A program made the position numbers and the translations under genes. A DNA stretch of 6,261 bases from Deltaproteobacteria bacterium. Lineage in GTDB: Bacteria; Desulfobacterota; Binatia; DP-6. The stretch lies in the NCBI GenBank assembly GCA_005879205.1, contig VBLD01000169.1, positions 1 through 6,261 of the forward strand, in the 5' to 3' direction. Of this stretch, positions 1-6,261 are shown piece by piece; positions within the stretch are counted from its first letter, which is position 1, and each line of letters starts with the position of its first letter. The notes under the pieces were generated by a model, which saw nothing but the letters and a program-made list of their open reading frames with translations, was not told the origin of the DNA and did not search any database.

Positions 1-2
1 CG

Positions 3-161
3 CGCACCCGGACGGGGGTGCGCCTGGTCGCACGCGGCCGGAATCTCGATCTCGCCGGCGCCGACCAGACCACGGTCACGACGACGATCCAGCTCGGCGC
101 CCAGCCCTTCCGCTCGACGAACGTTTTCCGGAGGCTGCGAGCGCGGCTGCTCTTCCCCTAG
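3..161 (+). CDS. C-terminal tail of an unidentified protein (5' end outside window)
   Basis: An open frame runs in from the left edge and ends at TAG (159-161), giving 52 residues. They start with RTRTGVRLVARG, pass through a Thr/Val-rich stretch (TTVTTTIQLG) and end in NVFRRLRARLLFP. The alternation of hydrophobic and Thr residues suggests beta strands, and a short Arg-rich segment ending in LLFP is a plausible protein end. I recognise no domain. The style resembles the tails of secreted beta-rich proteins in environmental deltaproteobacteria, but that is an impression only. Support for coding comes from a perfect hairpin six bases after the stop, identical in its stem to the one behind the convergent ligase gene. 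No start codon is inside the window. Confidence 0.5.
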   Translation, partial: RTRTGVRLVARGRNLDLAGADQTTVTTTIQLGAQPFRSTNVFRRLRARLLFP

Positions 162-167
162 GGTGCT

Positions 168-194
168 CCGACCCGAGACTGCGTCTCGGGTCGG
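168..194 (+). terminator. Perfect 12-bp hairpin behind the first gene
   Basis: The stem is CCGACCCGAGAC, a TGC loop, then the exact complement. On RNA it can lengthen by about four more pairs, two of them G-U (164-167 with 195-198). It starts six bases after the TAG at 159-161. No T-run follows, so it is not a textbook intrinsic terminator. The position directly behind a stop and the reuse of the same stem behind the neighbouring gene still argue for 3'-end formation or transcript protection. Confidence 0.6.
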
Positions 195-238
195 GGCGGA
201 CAGCGAGAAATGCCGCCCGCTGGAAACCGCCGACGGCG

Positions 239-266
239 TGCCGCGGCCGGCGGAGCCGGCGCGGCA
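239..266. repeat. Inner GC-rich hairpin, left copy
   Basis: The 28-nt sequence starts TGCCGCGGCCGGC and ends GCCGGCGCGGCA. It folds on itself with one bulged G. Its reverse complement matches 339-366 with a single difference, in the loop. Confidence 0.7.
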
Positions 267-338
267 AACCTTGCCGCCGCGCGCGAGCGCAGTCGGGCTG
301 CGCCGCGCCAGCCGATCGCCCGGAGCGACGCCACGTTG

Positions 339-366
339 TGCCGCGCCGGCTTCGCCGGCCGCGGCA
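339..366. repeat. Inner GC-rich hairpin, right copy
   Basis: The two GCCGGC arms surround a TTC loop, with outer TGCCGC and GCGGCA arms and one bulge. It is the reverse complement of 239-266 with one base changed. It is probably the same element inserted or duplicated in opposite orientation. Confidence 0.7.
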
Positions 367-411
367 TGACGTTCGCCTCATCCACGTAACGCTGCACGCT
401 CGCTTCCGATC

Positions 412-438
412 CCGACCCGAGACACGGTCTCGGGTCGG
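412..438 (-). terminator. Perfect 12-bp hairpin behind the acyl-CoA ligase gene
   Basis: The stem is identical to that at 168-194, with an ACG loop on the + strand (CGT on the - strand). It begins one base past the ligase stop codon (TGA, 440-442 on the - strand). No T-run lies downstream in the direction of transcription. Use of the same stem for two unrelated convergent genes suggests a dispersed terminator-like repeat rather than chance. Confidence 0.6.
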
Positions 439-439
439 T

Positions 440-2038
<1,599 letters not shown>

Positions 2039-2057
2039 CGTGCTCTGCATGGCGCGC

Positions 2058-2065
2058 CTTATATA
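2058..2065 (-). promoter_or_regulatory. Possible -10 element (TATATAAG) for the ligase gene
   Basis: On the - strand TATATAAG stands out in a very GC-rich context. Seven bases separate it from the ATG at 2050, so transcription would begin at or next to that start codon, or give a 12-nt leader to the ATG at 2038. No good -35 box is visible at 16-18 bp. It is tentative. Confidence 0.4.
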
Positions 2066-2090
2066 CCCGAGGGCCTGCACCGTGCACCGC

Positions 2091-2120
2091 TTGCTCCCGC
2101 GCCGCGGCCGGCGGTAGACA
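2091..2120 (+). promoter_or_regulatory. Possible promoter for the SDR gene
   Basis: TTGCTC (2091-2096) and TAGACA (2115-2120) are separated by 18 bp, a weak match to a sigma70-type promoter. It sits 28 bp before the SDR start codon and back to back with the ligase -10 candidate, so both divergent genes could share regulation. Confidence 0.35.
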
Positions 2121-2131
2121 CCCGCGGAACC

Positions 2132-2141
2132 GGAAAGGGGG
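2132..2141 (+). promoter_or_regulatory. Ribosome binding site of the SDR gene
   Basis: The purine run GGAAAGGGGG ends seven bases before ATG 2149. It decides this start over any upstream in-frame codon. Confidence 0.6.
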
Positions 2142-2148
2142 CGCCGAC

Positions 2149-2916
2149 ATGCGGCTCGAAGACAAGGTGGCGATCATCACCGGGGCAGGGCAGGGCATCG
2201 GTGAGGCCTACGCCCGGCGCTTCGCGCGCGAGGGAGCCAAGGTGGTGGTCGCGGACGTCAACGCCGAGAAGGGCGCGGCTGTCGCGCGGGCGATCGGTGG
2301 TAACGCGGTCTTCGAACGCGTCGACGTGGCGAGCGAGGAGGACACCCACCGGCTCGCGCGCGCCGTCGCCGACCGCTTCGGGCGGATCGACGTCCTCCTG
2401 AACAACGCGGCCATCTTCTACGGGATCGACAACCAGGACTTCTCCTACGCCTACCTGCGGAAGATCTTCGACGTGAACTACTTCGGCACGTGGCTCATGT
2501 GCCGGGCGGTCTTTCCGTACATGAAGCAGCAGGGCGGCGGCGCGGTCATCAACCAGTCGTCGGCGGCGGCGTGGATGCATCCGGACATCCCGTTCCAGGG
2601 CGACCAGCTGCCCTCCTTCCACTACAGCGTGACCAAGGCGGCGATCAACGCGATGACGCACTACATGGCCGGATGCGTCGGCAAGTTCGGCATCCGCGTG
2701 AACGCGATCGCGCCCGGGCCGACCATGACCGAGGCGACCAAGCAGCTCGTGCCCGAGGGTATCCTCGAGCTGATCGTCAACATGATGATGGCGATCCACC
2801 GCCCGCTCGAGCCCGACGACCTGACCGGCACCGCGGTGTGGCTGGCGTCGGATGACGCGAAGATGGTGACTGGCCAGATCATCCTGGTCGACGGCGGGAT
2901 GATCATGCTCGGGTAG
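2149..2916 (+). CDS. Classical short-chain dehydrogenase/reductase (SDR), NAD(H)-type
   Basis: The 255 residues form a complete Rossmann-fold oxidoreductase of usual family length. Visible motifs are the cofactor loop TGAGQGIG (11-18); acidic Asp36 at the end of beta-2, which favours NAD over NADP; Asp59-Val60; NNAA (85-88); Asn110 in VNYFG; the catalytic serine region NQSSAAA (Ser137/138); Tyr159-x3-Lys163; PGP (189-191); and VDGG (247-250). The Asn-Ser-Tyr-Lys tetrad is intact, so it should reduce or oxidise a carbonyl/alcohol in the cytoplasm. The stretch between Ser138 and Tyr159 (AAAWMHPDIPFQGDQLPSF) is slightly long and may shape the substrate pocket. The substrate is unknown; divergence from an acyl-CoA ligase hints at acyl or alcohol metabolism. 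About 125 bp of apparently non-coding sequence follows, with no clear terminator. Confidence 0.93.
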   Translation: MRLEDKVAIITGAGQGIGEAYARRFAREGAKVVVADVNAEKGAAVARAIGGNAVFERVDVASEEDTHRLARAVADRFGRIDVLLNNAAIFYGIDNQDFSYAYLRKIFDVNYFGTWLMCRAVFPYMKQQGGGAVINQSSAAAWMHPDIPFQGDQLPSFHYSVTKAAINAMTHYMAGCVGKFGIRVNAIAPGPTMTEATKQLVPEGILELIVNMMMAIHRPLEPDDLTGTAVWLASDDAKMVTGQIILVDGGMIMLG

Positions 2917-3044
2917 CGGCGATCCTGGCCAACGAATTTTCCCTTGGAGGGCTCGCCCGCGCCGCGCTTCACGGAGCCGGCGCCACGCCGTCCGGACGAC
3001 AGGCCACCGTCCTGGCCTGCCCGCGAGGCCGAAGAGACCGAGAT

Positions 3045-3352
3045 GCCGACTACGTCCGCCGACGCCGCGGAATGCTCCCACGCCGTCGTGCGGGCGATCG
3101 GATCAAGGCAGCCTTTCCCGCCCAACGCGTGATCGCCCCTGCTCCGATCTTTTCGACCGTGCCGGGGTGGTCTTCAGGGCCCTGCATGGCGACGGACGCG
3201 GGTTCCGGGACCGGCTGGGCGTGGTGAACGATCTGCTGATCGCGCTCACCGCGTGGCGCATCGGCGCCACGGTCGTCACTGCGAACGTCGAAGAATTCAC
3301 CCGGATCCGGCGCCATCTCCCGGGCTTGTCGGTCGCGCCGCCATCGCCCTGA
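3045..3352 (+). pseudogene. Remnant of a PIN-domain (VapC-type) ribonuclease toxin
   Basis: The frame ending at TGA 3350-3352 encodes SDLFDRAGVVFRAL, then NDLLIALTAWRIGATVVTANVEEF and HLPGLSV. This is the C-terminal half of a PIN domain: the Asp of NDLLIALTA is a metal-binding acid, and TANVEEF corresponds to the usual T-x-N-x-x-D/E-F end. The N-terminal half with the first catalytic Asp is absent from this frame. In another frame just upstream (about 3045-3160) the text YVRRRRGMLP and DRIKAAFPAQRVIAPAPIF looks like a protein and could be the displaced N-terminal part, but it also lacks an obvious LDTS-type start. No antitoxin gene is next to it. I read it as an inactive fragment. The C-terminal identification is fairly sure, the upstream part is not. 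Confidence 0.6.
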
Positions 3353-3660
3353 CGGCATGCCGGAGGGAATGACGGCGCTGCGCGCCTGCTGGCTCGCCAC
3401 GGGCGCGTTGACGAGGCGGCCGACGTCCTGCGCAAGATCCTGGGGTCATCTCAGCCTTCCGACGGACCCGCGCGCCGCGCTGCCGGCGCGCCCGCCTCCC
3501 TCGCTCCCCCATCTCTTCCCCCGACAACCCTGCCTGACGGGCCGCGTCCGTTCGCCGACCCTGCCTGAGGGCCGTCTTCGCGTGGCCCCGGCTCGGGTTA
3601 GCCCGGACCCCGACGGCGAGCGTCTCCCGGGTCGCCCCCGCCTCCCCAAGCCGGGAATTT
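3353..3660. other. About 300 bp without a convincing gene
   Basis: Directly after the PIN stop the same frame reads ARLLARHGRVDEAADVLRKIL (3380-3442), which looks like a single tetratricopeptide helix pair but has no start and soon turns into Pro/Ala-rich nonsense. At 3528-3575 a short unit beginning ACCCTGCCTGA appears twice about 31 bp apart, imperfectly. The stretch is Pro-codon-rich (many CC runs) on the + strand. Nothing else is supported; it is probably decayed sequence upstream of the propeller gene. Confidence 0.4.
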
Positions 3661-3663
3661 TTC

Positions 3664-3693
3664 TTGACGGCCGCTTTGTCCGCCTCGTATATG
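3664..3693 (+). promoter_or_regulatory. Sigma70-like promoter of the propeller gene
   Basis: TTGACG (3664-3669) and TATATG (3688-3693) are 18 bp apart, and an AT-rich patch (AATTTTT) lies just upstream of the -35 box. This is the best promoter in the window. The -10 box is the first part of a sequence that recurs at 5918, so the start of the transcript lies inside the repeat. The leader to ATG 3863 would be about 160 nt. Confidence 0.6.
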
Positions 3694-3753
3694 GGGCTCC
3701 GGAGCGACTCCGCGATCGGGAAGGGGGCGGCGTAGAGTGGCCAAGGTCGGATA
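3687..3753 (+). repeat. Leader-associated direct repeat, copy 1
   Basis: Positions 3687-3741 match 5918-5973 at about 50 of 56 aligned positions by eye, including an unbroken identical run of 21 bases (3721-3741). After a 5-nt gap a further 12 bases (3742-3753) match with one change. It starts at the -10 box of the promoter and includes an AAGGGGG stretch nine bases ahead of a GTG (3737). Conservation is at the DNA level and is not explained by one conserved reading frame. Confidence 0.8.
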
Positions 3754-3862
3754 CGGCGGCTTACGTAAACTTCGGGGCCTAGTGGGCGCTATGCCGCTCC
3801 CTGTCAGGGCGCGTATAAGACGGCCGCTCTTCCTCCCGTCCACCTGCGGAACGGGCGACCTC

Positions 3863-5452
3863 ATGTCTCTCACCCCGCACCGCGTCGCTCGATCAGCGCA
3901 GTTGACAAATCACTTGCGCGTCACCGTCCTCGTGGCCGCGACGACCCTGCTCGCGCTCTGGCTCGGCGCCGGACATGCCGATGCGCAGTCCTTCACGGAA
4001 TTTCCATTGACAGCCAATACCCATCCCCTCGGAATTGCGTCCGGTCCGGACGGGAACCTGTGGTTCGTGGAGGCCAATGCCAACCAGATCGGGCGGATCA
4101 CCCCGACCGGCACCATCACCGAGTTTCCGATCCTTACTCCTAACAGCCTTCCCGTCGATGCCGTCGCCGGCCCCGACGGCAACATCTGGTTCGTAGAATT
4201 GGTCGGGAACCAGATAGGCCGCATCACCCCGACCGGCGCCATCACCGAGTTTTCCATTCCCACGGCGGCCAGCAAGCCTCAGGCGATCACCGCTGGCCCC
4301 GACGGCAACCTCTGGTTTGCAGAGGGTGCTGACAGCGCCAACAACATTGCGCGGATCACTCCGACCGGAACAGTCACCGAGTTCTCCATTCCGACCGCTC
4401 AGAGTCTTCCTAGAGACATCACGACCGGCCCCGACGGCAACCTCTGGTTCGTAGAAGACCACGGGAACAAGGTCGGACGGATCACCCCGACCGGAATCAT
4501 CACCGAGTTCCGCTTGCCTACCGCCAATAGCTCTCCACAATTCATCACGGCCGGCGCCGACGGTAACCTTTGGTTCACGGAAAGCTCGGCAAGCAACGTC
4601 GGACGCATCGTTCCGGGCGCTCCCAACACCATTACCGAGGTGCGGATCTCGGCGACCGCAACATTCCCCACGGGCATCACGGCCGGTCCAGACGGGAACC
4701 TGTGGTTCACCGTTGGTGGTGCCGCGTTTGGCGGGTCCGGCAACGACATCAGCCGGATCACTCCGACCGGTACCATCACCGAGTTTCCGATCCCTTCTCC
4801 TTCAAGCCTCCCCATGACCATCACTGCTGGCCCCGACGGCGACATCTGGGCCACCGAGTCGGCCGCAGCCGCCAAGATCGCCCGGCTGACCGTGCCGGCT
4901 TCACCCCTCCCCCTCTGCGCTACCACGCCAGCCTCTGGCTGCCGGCTGGCCCAGATCGGCGCGTCCTCGGTGGCGATCCGGGATAACGTCGACAACACCA
5001 AGGATCAGTTCAAGTGGAACTGGGCCAAGGGCGCTGCCACGGACGTGAATGCCTTCAAGGACCCGGTGAACGGCTCAGCACGATACTCCGTGTGCCTGTA
5101 CGACGCCTCCGGCAACAACCAGCCGCTCATGGAAATGGACGTGCCCCCACACGGCACCTGCCACACGGTACCGTGCTGGAAGGCGACGGGCACGAGTGGC
5201 TTCAGCTACAGGATCAGCAAGGCGGGCACCCTGACTGGCATCACGACGGTGAAGCTCAGCGCGGGGGCGGCAGGAGAGGCGAAGGTGCAGGCGAAGGGCC
5301 GAGGACCGAACTTGCCGACGCCGGCACTCGGCCTCACGCTGCCGGTGATCGTCCAGCTCATGATCGGTGACGGAACGACGGAGTGCTGGCAGACAACGTA
5401 CTCCACGGCGACGCGAAACGACGCCGCGCGGTTCACCGCCAAGGGGCCGTAG
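3863..5452 (+). CDS. Secreted seven-bladed Vgb-like beta-propeller protein with six-cysteine C-terminal domain
   Basis: The gene encodes 529 residues. Residues 1-41 are a signal peptide: basic start, hydrophobic VTVLVAATTLLALWLGAG, cleavage after ADA. Seven repeats follow, each with a GPDGNLWF-like turn (from residues 61, 103, 145, 189, 231, 275, 323), and an IGRITPTGTITEF strand pair follows most of these turns, as in virginiamycin B lyase (Vgb) propellers. Residues 350-529 form a separate domain: AIRDNVDNTKDQFKWNWAKG, ARYSVCLYDASG, GPNLPTP, LTLPVIVQL. All six cysteines (352, 360, 411, 433, 438, 508) lie there, so up to three disulfides are possible outside the cytoplasm. The only histidines in the propeller are 54 and 200; none lies in the last three blades, where Vgb has its catalytic His, so lyase activity is doubtful. 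A sensor or binding role is a guess. ATG 3863 is chosen because it places the signal peptide at the N-terminus; GTG 3737 has a better ribosome site but would bury it behind 42 residues. Confidence 0.88.
   Translation: MSLTPHRVARSAQLTNHLRVTVLVAATTLLALWLGAGHADAQSFTEFPLTANTHPLGIASGPDGNLWFVEANANQIGRITPTGTITEFPILTPNSLPVDAVAGPDGNIWFVELVGNQIGRITPTGAITEFSIPTAASKPQAITAGPDGNLWFAEGADSANNIARITPTGTVTEFSIPTAQSLPRDITTGPDGNLWFVEDHGNKVGRITPTGIITEFRLPTANSSPQFITAGADGNLWFTESSASNVGRIVPGAPNTITEVRISATATFPTGITAGPDGNLWFTVGGAAFGGSGNDISRITPTGTITEFPIPSPSSLPMTITAGPDGDIWATESAAAAKIARLTVPASPLPLCATTPASGCRLAQIGASSVAIRDNVDNTKDQFKWNWAKGAATDVNAFKDPVNGSARYSVCLYDASGNNQPLMEMDVPPHGTCHTVPCWKATGTSGFSYRISKAGTLTGITTVKLSAGAAGEAKVQAKGRGPNLPTPALGLTLPVIVQLMIGDGTTECWQTTYSTATRNDAARFTAKGP
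4043..4849 (+). repeat. Seven propeller-blade repeats inside the secreted protein gene
   Basis: The glycine-rich turns are spaced 42, 42, 44, 42, 44 and 48 residues apart. At DNA level some blades are close: 4097-4153 and 4757-4813 agree at about 50 of 57 positions, more than their neighbours do. This suggests recent duplication or gene conversion between blades. Confidence 0.75.
4910..5449 (+). other. C-terminal six-cysteine domain of the propeller protein
   Basis: About 180 residues (350-529) start with PLCATTPASGC and end with ARFTAKGP. The composition (beta-rich, KGAAT, AGAAGEAKVQAKG, LTLPVIVQL) differs from the propeller. I recall similar tails on varied secreted proteins of environmental deltaproteobacteria but know no family name. 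Its modular look suggests a surface- or matrix-associated domain; the function is unknown. Confidence 0.55.
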
Positions 5453-5474
5453 GAGAAAACGCGGGCCGTATGCC

Positions 5475-5917
5475 TCAGCGGCCGGCCGTCGCCGTCGACT
5501 CGCCGCTGGGAGGCAGCTTCGAGGTGAGGAGCGCCCGCAGGTCCGGGTCCGGCGACTCCTTCAGGAGCTGGGCATAGATCTCGCGTGCGGCGTCGGCGTG
5601 GCCCGTGGCCCCGTTCAGCCGTGCAGCGCCGAGCGATGCGTCGGGGCTATACGGGCCTTCGAGGGGCCGCCGCCTGCGTGTAGGCGTGGAGCGCCCCGCT
5701 CGGATCGCCGCCGTCTTCCTTGGCGTGACCGAGGCCATCGAGCTCCTCCTGCCGGAGGTACGCTGCCGCCGGCTCACTCGCCAGGTATTCGCCGCACGCC
5801 GTCGCAGCGGCGGCAGGGTCGCCGCCGCGCGCGAGGGCATGCCCGCGGTAGAGCGCCGCGAGGCGTCCGGACGGCGTGCGCGGATAGCTCTCCGCCAGCG
5901 TCAGGAACGCGGCCGCC
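5475..5917 (-). pseudogene. Tetratricopeptide-repeat (TPR) protein, 5'-truncated and frameshifted
   Basis: On the - strand the text AAAFLTLAESYPRTPSGRLAALYRGHALARGGDPAAAATACGEYLA, then AYLRQEELDGLGHAKEDGGDPSGALHAYTQAAA, is clearly helical TPR sequence of the kind seen in YfgM/YbgF-like cell-envelope or scaffold proteins. In that frame it runs into a stop soon afterwards. The continuation LEGPYSPDASLGAARLNGATGHADAAREIYAQLLKESPDPDLRALL is in another frame and ends at 5475. One extra base in the G run at 5663-5666 (+ strand) explains the shift. The protein homology stops abruptly at about 5917, exactly where the second copy of the leader repeat begins, so the 5' part and start codon are gone. 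It is convergent with the propeller gene, 22 bp apart. The frameshift could be a sequencing error; the truncation could not. Confidence 0.72.
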
Positions 5918-5990
5918 GTATATGGGGGCCCCGAAGCGACTCCGGGATCGCAAAGGGGGCGGCGTAGAGTGGCGGGCCCAAGGTCTGATA
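5918..5990 (+). repeat. Leader-associated direct repeat, copy 2
   Basis: This is the second copy of the sequence at 3687-3753, in the same orientation and 2231 bp further on. It retains TATATG (5919-5924) and AAAGGGGG followed by a GTG (5969), but no -35 box lies upstream, because there the TPR fragment begins. The GTG frame ends after about ten codons. A 5-nt insertion near GGGCCC separates the core from the final AAGGTC-GATA match. Confidence 0.8.
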
Positions 5991-6156
5991 GACCGCGTTG
6001 AACGAAGCCGCTCCGCGGCAGCTGCGATGATGTGATCGCGGCACCCCGAGGGCGGGCCGACGCCCGGCTGACGATCGTCGCTCCCGATCGCCGCTGGTCA
6101 TCACCGCCGAGATGCGCTCCGTTCCGCGTCGACCCTCGATGTCCGAGTGCGACGAC
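5991..6156. other. Non-coding stretch ahead of the recombinase gene
   Basis: I see no gene here on either strand. It holds the small perfect palindrome GACGATCGTC (6071-6080) and a short GC hairpin candidate around 6050-6067 (GGGC/GCCC). It may be the end region of the mobile element whose recombinase starts at 6173, but no terminal repeat can be identified with the other end out of view. Confidence 0.35.
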
Positions 6157-6165
6157 GGAAAGGAG
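6157..6165 (+). promoter_or_regulatory. Ribosome binding site of the recombinase gene
   Basis: GGAAAGGAG lies seven bases before ATG 6173. It is the strongest Shine-Dalgarno match in the window and fixes the start codon. Confidence 0.65.
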
Positions 6166-6172
6166 CGAGTCC

Positions 6173-6261
6173 ATGGGCGTGTTGCGAGATCGGATGGCGG
6201 TCGATCTGGGGTTGCGGGGTCTGAGCCCCGTCACGCAGCGAATCTACCTGCGGTGCGCCGA
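6173..6261 (+). CDS. Tyrosine recombinase/integrase, N-terminal end (3' end outside window)
   Basis: The 29 visible residues begin MGVLRDRMAVDLGLRGLSPVTQ and go on with RIYLRCA. The pattern LRxRMxxDLxLRGLSPxTQxxYLR is the first helix of the SAM-like core-binding (arm) domain of XerC/XerD-type and IS91-associated tyrosine recombinases, which bind their DNA site with this domain before the catalytic domain cuts. The catalytic R-H-R-Y residues lie beyond the edge and cannot be checked. A strong ribosome site supports the start. Next to a duplicated sequence and a truncated gene, it suggests the edge of a mobile segment. A housekeeping XerC/D is less likely in this context. Confidence 0.7.
   Translation, partial: MGVLRDRMAVDLGLRGLSPVTQRIYLRCA

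Larger units (their letters stand above)
164..438. repeat. Large imperfect inverted repeat made of two outward-facing dual-hairpin units
   Basis: The whole gap between two convergent genes is roughly symmetric about position 302-303. Each half holds an inner GC-rich hairpin (239-266 and 339-366) and an outer 27-nt hairpin (168-194 and 412-438). The inner hairpins are reverse complements of each other with one mismatch. The outer hairpins are identical in the stem. The linkers between inner and outer hairpins are 44 and 45 nt and about 60 percent alike by eye, sharing for example CTCGCT. The central 72 nt (267-338) is only weakly symmetric. Read from either gene, the order is stop codon, outer hairpin, linker, inner hairpin. 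This looks like two copies of one repeated intergenic unit, comparable in layout to REP/BIME elements, set in opposite orientation. No coding sequence is apparent. Confidence 0.7.

Noticed and set aside
2059..3081. A 340-codon open frame on the - strand opposite the SDR
   Set aside because: It is antisense to a complete SDR. The composition (His, Asp, Val, Arg) is typical of an antisense shadow in GC-rich DNA.
3811..3819. Second promoter candidate with TATAAG at 3814-3819
   Set aside because: There is no -35 box at suitable distance, and the upstream TTGACG/TATATG pair is a much better match.
3737..3862. GTG 3737 as start of the propeller protein, with AAGGGGG in front
   Set aside because: It would put 42 basic residues before a clear signal peptide. 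The GTG and purine run are part of the duplicated sequence, whose other copy leads only to about ten codons.
3893..5001. Repetitive - strand open frames opposite the propeller gene (GDGAGRGDP- and VMVPVGVIRP-type repeats)
   Set aside because: The repeats merely mirror the blade repeats of the + strand gene. There is no signal peptide, start site or family.
5367..6035. A 222-codon + strand open frame after the propeller gene
   Set aside because: It is Arg/Pro/Gly-rich and antisense to recognisable TPR sequence; it is a shadow frame.

Overview
The window is very GC-rich and reads as chromosomal DNA from an environmental bacterium. The gene types (acyl-CoA ligase, SDR, secreted propeller protein with a cysteine-bearing tail, VapC-like and TPR remnants) fit a deltaproteobacterial-like lineage such as Binatota, Rokubacteria or Myxococcota. 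That placement is an inference from style of sequence, since no marker gene is present.

Left part (1-2916). The 3' end of an unidentified gene on the + strand (stop at 159-161) faces the 3' end of a fatty-acyl-CoA ligase gene on the - strand (440-2038). The space between the two convergent stops is filled by a large imperfect inverted repeat built from two kinds of hairpin. The outer hairpin, a perfect 12-bp stem with a 3-nt loop, occurs once right behind each stop codon. Divergent from the ligase, and 110 bp away, is a complete classical short-chain dehydrogenase/reductase (2149-2916). The shared control region suggests the two act together in acyl or alcohol/hydroxyacyl metabolism.

Middle part (2917-3660). 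This stretch is degenerate. It holds the C-terminal half of a PIN-domain (VapC-type) toxin with possible frame-shifted remains of its N-terminal half, followed by about 300 bp with no convincing gene.

Right part (3661-6261). A good sigma70-like promoter leads into a complete secreted protein of 529 residues (3863-5452): signal peptide, seven Vgb-type beta-propeller repeats and a C-terminal domain holding all six cysteines of the protein. Behind it, on the - strand, lies the 3' part of a tetratricopeptide-repeat gene that is both 5'-truncated and frameshifted. Its breakpoint coincides with a second copy of a roughly 55-70 bp sequence that also forms the start of the propeller gene's leader. 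The window ends in the first 29 codons of a tyrosine recombinase/integrase. The right end therefore looks like the edge of a mobile or rearranged segment.

The points most worth a second look are the duplicated leader sequence with its breakpoint, the dual-hairpin inverted repeat serving two convergent genes, and the propeller-plus-cysteine-domain protein.
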